From the NCBI GenBank assembly GCA_943328365.2, contig CALPZT020000065.1:1-7598 (forward strand): a DNA stretch of 7,598 nucleotides, read 5' to 3'. Positions 1 to 5,698 of this stretch are shown piece by piece. The notes under the pieces were generated by a model that searched no databases, had not been told where the DNA came from, and was given only the letters and a program-made list of their open reading frames with translations. Position 1 is the first letter of the stretch, and each line of letters starts with the position of its first letter. The position numbers and the translations under genes were made by a program. Source of the stretch: Bifidobacterium breve. Its GTDB lineage: Bacteria; Actinomycetota; Actinomycetes; S36-B12.

Positions 1-16
1 CAAGGCGGCGGTTCAC
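1..16 (-). CDS. trpA: Putative start of trpA (tryptophan synthase alpha), cut by window edge
   Basis: A GTG codon at 16-14 overlaps the trpB stop as GTGA and opens a frame reading Met-Asn-Arg-Arg-Leu before the window ends. Only five codons are visible, so the identity rests on context: trpA follows trpB in nearly all actinobacterial trp operons, and the same GTGA stop/start overlap joins two other gene pairs in this window. If correct, translation of alpha is coupled to beta, which suits the alpha2-beta2 complex. The start is inferred; trpA could equally begin a few codons further down. Confidence 0.4.
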
Positions 17-1263
17 CGTCCTTCCGCCATCTCGACCGACAGTGCCCCCGAGGCTGCCTCACCGAGATCGATACCGAACCAGCGCGCCGCAGTTGCGACG
101 TCCTTGTCACCGCGGCCGGAGCAGTTGATGATAATGAGGGAATCCGGCCCGAGTTCCCGGCCCAGTCGCATGGCGCCCGCAAGGGCATGTGCGGTCTCGA
201 TCGCCGGAATGATTCCCTCGGTTTGGCACAGGACGCGAAAGGCCTCCATAGCCTCGTCGTCGTTGATCGGGACGTACGTTGCCCGCCCCGTGTCGTGAAG
301 CCAGGCGTGCTCGGGGCCGACCCCTGGGTAATCGAGGCCAGCACTGATGGAGTGCGACGGAACGGTCTGGCCCCACTCGTCCTGCATCACGTATGTGCGC
401 GCACCGTGGAGCACTCCCGGTGTGCCCGCGGCAAAGCGGGCGGCGTGCTTGCCGGTTTCGACGCCCGAGCCTCCCGCTTCATAGCCGCGCAGTTGCACGC
501 TCGGATCGTCGATGAAGCCACTGAACAGGCCCATGGCATTCGACCCACCACCGACGCAGGCAACGACCGCATCCGGCAGACGACCCTCGGCTTCGAGAAT
601 CTGGACGCGAGCCTCACGGCCGATGACCTGGTGAAAGGTCCGCACGACCTCAGGGAATGGAGCCGGGCCAGTCACGGTGCCGAGCACGTAGTGGGTCTCC
701 TCGACGGTCGAGACCCAGTCGCGCATCGCCTCGTTGATCGCGTCCTTGAGGGTCCGGCTTCCGGTCGTGACGGGGATCACCTCGGCGCCGAGGAGCTTCA
801 TTCGAGCAACGTTGAGCGCCTGCCGCCGGGTGTCCTCCTCGCCCATGTAGACCGCGCATTTGAGGCCAAGCAGTGCGGCGGCAGTTGCCGTCGCGACTCC
901 GTGCTGGCCCGCGCCAGTTTCGGCAATGAGGCGCTTCTTGCCCATTCGCTCGGCGAGAAGGGCCTGACCAAGCACGTTGTTGATCTTGTGCGAGCCGGTG
1001 TGATTGAGATCCTCGCGCTTGAGATAGATAGTCGCGCCCCCGCAGTGCTCGCCGAATCTGCGAGCGAGCGTCAGCGGATTCGGACGGCCCGTGTACGTGC
1101 GCTCGAGCTCGTGAAGGCGATGGAGGAATGCCTCATCGGCCATAGCGGCACGGAACTCACGATCGAGCTGGTCAAGTGCGGCGGTGAGCGCCTCAGGGAC
1201 GAACCGGCCTCCGTATTGCCCGTAGTGCCCGGGTGCACTGGTGGTCTCGAGCATGACCGCCAT
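13..1263 (-). CDS. trpB: Tryptophan synthase beta chain
   Basis: TrpB is the cytosolic PLP enzyme that condenses indole, channelled from TrpA, with L-serine to give L-tryptophan. The 416-aa product has the family's usual length. Residues 14-24 carry the YGQYGGRFVPE opening of TrpB1-type enzymes. The PLP lysine is K93 in HTGSHKINN (88-96), the catalytic acid is E115 in AETGAGQHG (114-122), and the PLP-phosphate loop is GGGSN (238-242). The C-terminal CSGRGDKD motif is present, with Cys where Ser/Leu-Ser is usual. I chose the ATG at 1263 because GGAG lies 7 nt upstream; a second ATG at 1254 is possible but less well placed. The gene starts 3 nt after the trpC stop, so the two are cotranscribed. 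It is intact and shows no missing active-site residue. Confidence 0.98.
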   Translation of the reverse strand: MAVMLETTSAPGHYGQYGGRFVPEALTAALDQLDREFRAAMADEAFLHRLHELERTYTGRPNPLTLARRFGEHCGGATIYLKREDLNHTGSHKINNVLGQALLAERMGKKRLIAETGAGQHGVATATAAALLGLKCAVYMGEEDTRRQALNVARMKLLGAEVIPVTTGSRTLKDAINEAMRDWVSTVEETHYVLGTVTGPAPFPEVVRTFHQVIGREARVQILEAEGRLPDAVVACVGGGSNAMGLFSGFIDDPSVQLRGYEAGGSGVETGKHAARFAAGTPGVLHGARTYVMQDEWGQTVPSHSISAGLDYPGVGPEHAWLHDTGRATYVPINDDEAMEAFRVLCQTEGIIPAIETAHALAGAMRLGRELGPDSLIIINCSGRGDKDVATAARWFGIDLGEAASGALSVEMAEGR

Positions 1264-1266
1264 GGG

Positions 1267-2076
1267 TCAACTCCGTCCGTGTCGTAGGGCTGGGTGTGCA
1301 CCGGCGGTGACGAGGTCGTGCACCGCCGTTCTGGGACTCTTCGTCGTCACGAGGCTCTCGCCGACGAGGACGGCGTCGGCGCCATGCTCGGCGTACGCAA
1401 TCAGGTCACGGGTGTCGCGGACACCGGACTCGGCGATGCGAACACAAGTTTCAGGGATAAGCGGCGCCACTCGGTTGAACTGGGTTCGGTCAACCTCGAG
1501 GGTGCGGAGGTCTCGCGCATTCACGCCGATGATCCGCGCGCCCGCGTCGACGGCCCTGCTCACCTCGTCAACGTCATGGACCTCGACGAGTGGCGTCATT
1601 CCGAGACTGCACGCACGCTCGACAAGGCTCACGAGGGCCTGCTGGTCGAGTGCCGCGACGATGAGCAGCACCATGTCGGCGCCATGGGCTTTCGCCTCCC
1701 ACAGCTGGTAGCTCGTGACGATGAAATCCTTGCGAAGCACGGGGATGTCAACTGCCGCTCTCACGGCGTCAAGGTCGTCCAGACTCCCACCGAATCGCCG
1801 CTGCTCGGTCAGGACGCTGATGCAGTGCGCACCACCTGCTTCGTAGTCGAGGGCGAGCGATGCGGGGCTGAGGATCTCTGCGAGGGCTCCCCTGCTCGGA
1901 CTCGAGCGCTTCACCTCGGCGATCACCGAGACACCATCGCCCTTGAGCACCGAGTAGACATCGCGCGCCGGCCGAACTTGCGCCGCACGCTCCTTGAGTT
2001 CGTCGATAGGAACGCCAGCCATTCTCACCGCAAGGTCCTCGCGAACGCCAGCGAGGATGTCGTCAAGGACCGTCAC
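1267..2076 (-). CDS. trpC: Indole-3-glycerol-phosphate synthase
   Basis: TrpC closes the indole ring, converting carboxyphenylaminodeoxyribulose phosphate to indole-3-glycerol phosphate in the cytosol. The 269-aa protein is a single (beta/alpha)8 domain with no fused TrpF. Active-site motifs include AEVKRSSPS (53-61, with E54 and K56), RKDF (115-118, K116), VEVH (164-167, E165), GVNARDL (184-190, N186) and ESG (216-218). The start is the GTG at 2076, giving Met-Thr-Val-Leu-Asp-Asp-Ile-Leu, the usual N-terminus of actinobacterial TrpC. A TTG start at 2172 would add 32 unconserved residues and is rejected. No good Shine-Dalgarno precedes the GTG; instead TAATGT lies 7 nt upstream, so the mRNA may be leaderless. 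trpB follows after 3 nt. In this window trpC is separated from trpE by five genes, including a two-component system. Confidence 0.97.
   Translation of the reverse strand: MTVLDDILAGVREDLAVRMAGVPIDELKERAAQVRPARDVYSVLKGDGVSVIAEVKRSSPSRGALAEILSPASLALDYEAGGAHCISVLTEQRRFGGSLDDLDAVRAAVDIPVLRKDFIVTSYQLWEAKAHGADMVLLIVAALDQQALVSLVERACSLGMTPLVEVHDVDEVSRAVDAGARIIGVNARDLRTLEVDRTQFNRVAPLIPETCVRIAESGVRDTRDLIAYAEHGADAVLVGESLVTTKSPRTAVHDLVTAGAHPALRHGRS
1271..1274 (-). promoter_or_regulatory. Ribosome binding site of trpB
   Basis: GGAG on the minus strand lies 7 nt before the ATG at 1263 and inside the last codons of trpC. It is the clearest Shine-Dalgarno sequence in the window, and it favours the 1263 start over the in-frame ATG at 1254. 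Confidence 0.7.
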
Positions 2077-2083
2077 AGCCCCA

Positions 2084-2089
2084 ACATTA
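2084..2089 (-). promoter_or_regulatory. Candidate -10 element for leaderless trpC transcript
   Basis: TAATGT on the minus strand fits the actinobacterial TANNNT -10 consensus. It is followed by exactly 7 nt and then the GTG start codon of trpC, so the expected transcription start coincides with the G of GTG. No convincing -35 (TTGAC-like) lies 16-18 bp upstream, which is common for leaderless actinobacterial promoters. This is a six-base motif, so the call rests on its position and on the missing Shine-Dalgarno sequence. Confidence 0.4.
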
Positions 2090-2176
2090 ACCCCGTCACG
2101 ACCCGAGTGCTCGCGGTGGCCTCGCCCCGGGTCCCTCTGCTCCCCGCCCGACGTTTTTTGCCGGCAGCCCAACCGC

Positions 2177-2194
2177 GAACCGTTCTGGAACCGT
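2177..2194 (-). repeat. Perfect 7-bp direct repeat with 4-bp spacer upstream of trpC
   Basis: On the minus strand ACGGTTC occurs twice (2194-2188 and 2183-2177), separated by CAGA, giving an 11-bp period. It begins at the DUF2752 stop codon and lies about 100 bp before the trpC start. The 7-4-7 layout puts both copies on one face of the helix, as in binding sites of PhoP/OmpR-family regulators. The same bases also form GTTC-CA-GAAC and GAAC-G-GTTC mirror elements, so a dimeric regulator of another family is possible. The repeat is certain; its function as an operator is inferred. Confidence 0.4.
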
Positions 2195-2688
2195 CAGTTC
2201 CCCAGGGCGCCGGAGTCGAGGTACGGGACGAAGTTTCTCACGACGCCGAAGACGACCATGATCGCCAGCCCGGTGAGCAGCAACCGGTTGCGCCATCTGA
2301 AGCGACGGCGTGTGACGGCGGGCCGAATACCGGTGCCAGCTCGTCTGAGCCACCCGAGCCAGAGCACGAGGACAATCGGGATGACAAAGGGAATGAGGAG
2401 ATTGTGGTCGATGGCCCCGGTCATGTCGCCATGCAGGAGGTCGTAGGTGCCCCGCATGAGCCCGCATCCGGGGCAGTCGATCCCGAGGAGCGCACGAGTC
2501 GGGCAGAGCGGATAGTGCCCGGGCTCATTCGGGTCGATGGCAAACAGGACTGCGCAGCCAGCTATAGCCGCGATAGCGAGTCCAACCGGCGCGACGAGCC
2601 GGCGGCCCAATGAACGGGGATCGACGACCGCCGCCTCGACGATCTCATCGTCGCTGATCCCCTGCGAGGCGCTCGGTTTCACCACCAC
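2194..2688 (-). CDS. DUF2752 family membrane protein
   Basis: This 164-aa integral membrane protein belongs to the DUF2752 family, whose function is unknown. The diagnostic core is present: C62-P63, then D71-C72-P73-G74-C75-G76, R79 and LLHGD (84-88), followed by A92 and N96. The CPGC pair could bind metal or form a thiol pair, but that is inference. Three hydrophobic segments lie near residues 31-51, 96-114 and 133-153; the CPGC core sits between the first two. The N-terminus is a soluble acidic stretch (residues 10-23). Three tandem GTG codons (2688, 2685, 2682) can start it, and none has a Shine-Dalgarno. TATGGT ends just before the first GTG, 6 nt before the third, so a leaderless start at 2682 is possible. 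The gene begins 22 nt after the sensor kinase and ends 117 nt before trpC. I recall DUF2752 genes next to trpC in other actinobacteria but cannot verify that here. Confidence 0.9.
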   Translation of the reverse strand: MVVKPSASQGISDDEIVEAAVVDPRSLGRRLVAPVGLAIAAIAGCAVLFAIDPNEPGHYPLCPTRALLGIDCPGCGLMRGTYDLLHGDMTGAIDHNLLIPFVIPIVLVLWLGWLRRAGTGIRPAVTRRRFRWRNRLLLTGLAIMVVFGVVRNFVPYLDSGALGN

Positions 2689-2710
2689 ACCATACGCCGG
2701 GCCGACCCGA

Positions 2711-4141
2711 TCAGGCTGGCCCTGCGGCGACTGGATCAGGTGGCAGCCGTACAGTGAAGCAGGCGCCCCCCTCCGGAGCCGTCCCGACCTCCGCGAATCC
2801 CCCGAGCCCCGCTGCCAGGCGCCCCACCATCGCCAGCCCGAGACCGGTACCGACCGGCCGCACGCCGCGGTAGCGCTCGTGCAGGACACCAGGTTCGAAT
2901 GCCACGGTGAGGTCATCGGCCGTGAGCCCGGGGCCGGAGTCACGGACTTCGACAACTGCCCAGCCTGGCTCGCGTCGTACGGCCAGCACGATGACCGAGC
3001 CGGCCGGAGAGACTCGCAGCGCATTCTCAATGAGATTGTCGATGATCTGGCGCACGCGCATCGGATCGGTGGTGAGCGGTAGCTCGTCGGCCGTGAACTC
3101 CGGGATAAAGCCCACCCGCTCCCGGGCGCACCGATCGGCCCAGACGGCCGAGGCTTCGTTTCCGATCTCAACAAGGTCAGTGGCGATCGGGTGCATGCGA
3201 AATGTGACGGCCCCCAGCCGGGCTAGGTCCAGCAGGTCCTTGACGAGCCGGTCGAGTCGCTCGGCCTCCGCACCCATCGTCGCCCCCGTTCGCGCGACAT
3301 CCTCCTGGGCAACGACACCATCGGCAAGCGCCTCGGCATAGCCCTTGACAGCGGTGAGCGGCGTGCGGAGCTCGTGCGAGACAGACAGCAGGAACTCGCG
3401 CTGGCGTCCCTCTGAGATCGCGAGTGCCGCACTGAGATGGTTGAGCGACACCGCGATGTCGGCTATCTCACTCGGTCCTTCGGGCGACAGGCGGACGTCG
3501 CGTGAGCCGCCGGCCATCTCGTTCGCGGCGTCCCGCGCGGCTCGAAGCGGACGGGTCATGCGCCGGGCGACGAAGTAGCCGATCGGAATGGCGATGAGCA
3601 GTCCGATGACGAGCGCGACGCCAAATCGGAAGAGCACGGCCATTGCCGAACCGCCGACGACCGACACCGATTGCTCGAGGACAACTGCGGAGCCGCCTTT
3701 CAGCGGCCTGCCCTCGATGAGGACGGCCCCCTCTGGTGTTTCTCCGCTCGAGGAGACGGAAGCGCCCTTGTTCAATGCCTCGGTCTCGGCAGGGGACATC
3801 CCCGGAGCCGACGGCCCGCCCGGGATGACGTAGTAGCCACGCACCTGCTCCGCGAGCAGTGCTGCCGTGAGGTCACGTGGGAGCAACTCGTCACGCCGGC
3901 GATCCTGCGGGGCGCGGTCCAGGGCAGCTGCGGTCAGGTCGGCCAGCCTGCCCAGGGTGCCCTGGGCCTGCTGGCGCGCCGACGAGGAGACCATCGGATA
4001 CGACACGACCGCGGCGACGATGACGACGACAGCGGCGACGATGCAGGTCATGAGGACCGTGCGGGTAACGATGCTCACGCGCATGCGCGGTCGCCCAAGC
4101 TCCTCGACAGGTTCATGCGATGCGATCCTCGTGCTGCTCAC
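2711..4141 (-). CDS. Two-component sensor histidine kinase (HAMP, HisKA, HATPase)
   Basis: This membrane-bound sensor kinase should autophosphorylate on histidine and pass the phosphate to the regulator encoded just upstream. The 476 aa show TM1 near 27-50, an extracytoplasmic region of about 115 residues (51-165), TM2 near 166-191, and a HAMP linker (about 192-243) with the RRMTRPLR entry. The H-box SVSHELRTP follows with phospho-acceptor H256, then the N-box DNLIENA (368-374), G1 box DSGPG (401-405), F-box near 415 and G2 box GTGLGL (431-436). All ATP-binding motifs are intact. The sensor region has no fold or ligand site I recognise. The GTG at 4141 overlaps the regulator stop (GTGA), implying coupled translation. 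An ATG at 4084 (Met-Arg-Val-Ser-Ile) would give a 457-aa protein with a short N-terminal tail, and is a real alternative. The kinase subfamily resembles actinobacterial BaeS/PhoR-like HKs; the stimulus is unknown. Confidence 0.95.
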   Translation of the reverse strand: MSSTRIASHEPVEELGRPRMRVSIVTRTVLMTCIVAAVVVIVAAVVSYPMVSSSARQQAQGTLGRLADLTAAALDRAPQDRRRDELLPRDLTAALLAEQVRGYYVIPGGPSAPGMSPAETEALNKGASVSSSGETPEGAVLIEGRPLKGGSAVVLEQSVSVVGGSAMAVLFRFGVALVIGLLIAIPIGYFVARRMTRPLRAARDAANEMAGGSRDVRLSPEGPSEIADIAVSLNHLSAALAISEGRQREFLLSVSHELRTPLTAVKGYAEALADGVVAQEDVARTGATMGAEAERLDRLVKDLLDLARLGAVTFRMHPIATDLVEIGNEASAVWADRCARERVGFIPEFTADELPLTTDPMRVRQIIDNLIENALRVSPAGSVIVLAVRREPGWAVVEVRDSGPGLTADDLTVAFEPGVLHERYRGVRPVGTGLGLAMVGRLAAGLGGFAEVGTAPEGGACFTVRLPPDPVAAGPA

Positions 4142-4857
4142 CTCGGAATCTCGGCGGCGTACCCGACCCCGCGGACGGTACGGATGATGTCCGATGCGTC
4201 GAGCTTGGCCCGAACCTGAGCCACGTGGACATCGACCGTGCGAGTGCCGACCACTGCCGCATAGCCCCAGACCTCGGAGAGCAGCTGCTCACGGCTGAAG
4301 ACGCGTCCCGGATGCGACATGAGGTGTGCGAGGAGATCGAACTCCGTTGCGGTGAGGGAGATCGCCACGCCATTCGCGGTGACGCGACGGGTGACCTGAT
4401 CAAGCTGGACGGCACCCATCGACACCGGCCCCTCGGTCGCATTCGCCCGTGTCGCCCGTCGGACGACCGACTTCACCCGGGCGACGACCTCACGGGGGCT
4501 GAACGGCTTGGTGATGTAGTCATCGGCGCCGAGTTCAAGACCGAGCACTCGATCGACTTCGTCGTCGCGAGCGGTGCAGAACAGGATGGGAGTCCAGTCG
4601 CCGTCCGAGCGAAGTTGGCGGCACACCTCGGTGCCGTCCATGCCGGGCAGGCCTACATCGAGGATGATCGCCATCGGGTGGAGCGTTCGGGCAAAGGACA
4701 GACCGCTCGGCCCATCGGTTGCCACGTGGACCCCGAAGCCCTCACGGGAGAGGTACATCCGAAGCAGATCGGAGATCGCCCGCTCATCCTCGACGACGAG
4801 GACGAGACCTTTGCTCTGATCGGCTCGGGACGGGTCTGCGTGCGGCGTCGGATTCAT
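4138..4857 (-). CDS. OmpR/PhoB-family response regulator
   Basis: This cytosolic transcription factor is the likely partner of the downstream kinase. Numbering from the ATG at 4857 (239 aa), the receiver domain spans about 17-135. It has the acidic pair E23/D24, phospho-acceptor D67 in ILDVGLPGMDG, switch T95 in FCTAR and K117 in TKPF. A short linker leads to a winged-helix DNA-binding domain (about 145-236) with LTATEFDLLAHLM, the RVFSREQLL helix, the RTVDVHVAQVRAKL recognition region and the terminal RTVRGVGY hairpin. GTG codons at 4866 and 4860 could add a few residues. No start has a Shine-Dalgarno. The gene follows the HGxxPAxW gene after about 86 nt and overlaps the kinase gene by 4 nt. 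A 7-4-7 direct repeat about 58-75 nt upstream could be its own binding site. Targets are unknown; control of the adjacent DUF2752/trpCB genes is only a hypothesis. Confidence 0.95.
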   Translation of the reverse strand: MNPTPHADPSRADQSKGLVLVVEDERAISDLLRMYLSREGFGVHVATDGPSGLSFARTLHPMAIILDVGLPGMDGTEVCRQLRSDGDWTPILFCTARDDEVDRVLGLELGADDYITKPFSPREVVARVKSVVRRATRANATEGPVSMGAVQLDQVTRRVTANGVAISLTATEFDLLAHLMSHPGRVFSREQLLSEVWGYAAVVGTRTVDVHVAQVRAKLDASDIIRTVRGVGYAAEIPR

Positions 4858-4914
4858 CACGTGCACAGCGTGCCATGAGTTTCAGCCCACGTGGCAGGCT
4901 GGCGTGCGAAACGT

Positions 4915-4932
4915 GTCAGGAATTGGTAAGGA
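4915..4932 (-). repeat. Direct repeat TCCTKAC (7-4-7) upstream of the response regulator
   Basis: On the minus strand TCCTTAC (4932-4926) and TCCTGAC (4921-4915) are separated by CAAT, an 11-bp period typical of OmpR/PhoP-family tandem sites. Weaker copies continue in the same register: TTCGCAC at 4910-4904 (4 of 7 matches to TCCTGAC) and GCCTGCC at 4899-4893 (5 of 7). The position between the HGxxPAxW stop and the regulator start suits autoregulation. The main pair differs at one base, so chance similarity in an 86-nt gap cannot be excluded. Confidence 0.4.
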
Positions 4933-4943
4933 TTCCCGGCAGG

Positions 4944-5165
4944 CTAGCGGCGAGCGACGGCTCCGAGGCCGAGCATCTGCATGACCTTGCCGACGATGCC
5001 CGCCACCACGAGGAGTGCAACCGAAGCGCCGAAGGCGATCCAGTTGGCGAACATGATCGACAGCGTGCCGGCCGTGAAGGCCAAGGTGACGAGTACGGTC
5101 GTGGTCCATGCCGCCGGCGTATTGCCGTGGTGGACCTGCTTGGCCGGGGCGTTGGCATCCTTCAT
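4944..5165 (-). CDS. HGxxPAxW motif small membrane protein of the trp operon
   Basis: This 73-aa protein carries the signature HGNTPAAW at residues 13-20, which defines an actinobacterial family of unknown function found in trp operons. A short polar N-terminus (1-12) leads into the motif, followed directly by two hydrophobic segments (about 22-40 and 43-62) and a short basic tail (Ala-Arg-Arg). This predicts a hairpin in the cytoplasmic membrane with the motif at the membrane edge. The ATG at 5165 lies 8 nt after the stop of the preceding membrane-protein gene; no clear Shine-Dalgarno is visible, so translation may depend on coupling. The reading frame is open further upstream but that part is a shadow of the preceding gene. 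A role with TrpE or the neighbouring membrane protein is suggested only by conserved linkage. Confidence 0.92.
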   Translation of the reverse strand: MKDANAPAKQVHHGNTPAAWTTTVLVTLAFTAGTLSIMFANWIAFGASVALLVVAGIVGKVMQMLGLGAVARR

Positions 5166-5173
5166 GAGGACAT

Positions 5174-5698
5174 CTAAGCAGGTGGCCCATCGGATGTCGG
5201 ATCCTCGCCACTGTCGATCGCATCCCAGGGCGTTAATCGCCGCGTGGCGACGGGTGTCGCGCGCGCCGGAGCGCTTCCCCCCGGAGCCTCGAAGCGGCGC
5301 CCGAGTCCGGGCCACGCTCGGCCCCGCACCAGCACCGAAAGGCCGGCGGCGCCGACGACCAGACCACCCGTGACCGCTAGTGACCACAGGGGATTCGATG
5401 AGGACTGCCATCCCACCGAGGCGCTCGAGACGATGATGACTGCGCCGGCGGCAATCACAACCGCTCCGACGATGACCCTCCCCCACGACCTGGTCGCGAT
5501 CACCGCGAGGAGGCCCGCCAAGGCGACCCAAGCAGATGCGGAGGCGAGCGGTGCAAGATCGGTGCCCGACAACGCCACGGTTCGCACCGGCCCGGTGACG
5601 TCATCGAGCATCGGCACCGTGATCGCCGACCAGGTGAGCGAGCATGCGATGAGCACTGTCAGGGCACCGCCCGCCAATGCGAGAAGGCTTGCCCTCAT
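5174..5698 (-). CDS. Trp-operon-associated membrane protein (PF09534/TIGR02234 type)
   Basis: This 174-aa membrane protein matches the 'Trp region conserved hypothetical membrane protein' family, whose function is unknown. It has four hydrophobic segments near residues 5-26, 49-68, 73-92 and 106-125. A Leu-Thr-Trp (21-23) closes the first segment, and the SGTDLAP turn (44-50) precedes the second. The hydrophilic tail after 126 is Pro/Ala/Arg-rich and ends with the family-like motif PWDAIDSGEDPT (157-168), probably cytosolic. The ATG at 5698 overlaps the trpE stop as ATGA, so the protein is translationally coupled to TrpE. The frame stays open upstream to 6136 only as a shadow of trpE. Coupling and conserved linkage suggest a role tied to anthranilate synthesis or tryptophan handling, but no activity can be read from the sequence. 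Confidence 0.92.
   Translation of the reverse strand: MRASLLALAGGALTVLIACSLTWSAITVPMLDDVTGPVRTVALSGTDLAPLASASAWVALAGLLAVIATRSWGRVIVGAVVIAAGAVIIVSSASVGWQSSSNPLWSLAVTGGLVVGAAGLSVLVRGRAWPGLGRRFEAPGGSAPARATPVATRRLTPWDAIDSGEDPTSDGPPA

Noticed and set aside
187..1287. 366-aa open frame on the plus strand opposite trpB
   Set aside because: It is the antisense shadow of trpB in GC-rich codons, with no recognisable domain. trpB has all its catalytic motifs.
2077..2172. TTG-started N-terminal extension of trpC
   Set aside because: The added 32 residues are unlike any TrpC. The GTG at 2076 gives the standard N-terminus.
2077..2193. Trp attenuator or leader peptide before trpC
   Set aside because: No short frame with tandem Trp codons and no strong alternative hairpins were found. 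The best local stem is about 3 bp.
2177..2194. LexA (SOS) box from the GAAC/GTTC elements upstream of trpC
   Set aside because: Actinobacterial SOS boxes need GAAC-N4-GTTC. Here the spacings are 1 and 2 nt and one pair is in the opposite order.
1294..2613. 439-aa open frame on the plus strand opposite trpC and DUF2752
   Set aside because: It is long, but it covers two well-supported genes and the gap between them. Its translation is charged and low in complexity, with no family motif.
2689..3174. N-terminal extension of DUF2752 into the kinase gene
   Set aside because: The extra residues are a Ser/Arg-rich frame-shifted reading of the kinase HATPase domain. The family begins near the tandem GTG codons.
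4120..4878. 252-aa open frame on the plus strand opposite the response regulator
   Set aside because: It mirrors the regulator gene almost exactly and has no domain of its own.
4858..4893. Two CACGTG palindromes exactly 30 bp apart before the regulator start
   Set aside because: Six-base palindromes are common in GC-rich DNA, and one overlaps candidate start codons. There is no further symmetry to support an operator.
4883..4901. Possible terminator hairpin between the HGxxPAxW gene and the regulator
   Set aside because: CAGCCT/GGGCTG can form a 6-bp stem (one G-T pair) with a 7-nt loop, but no T-run follows. It overlaps the weak repeat copy and is too short to call a terminator.
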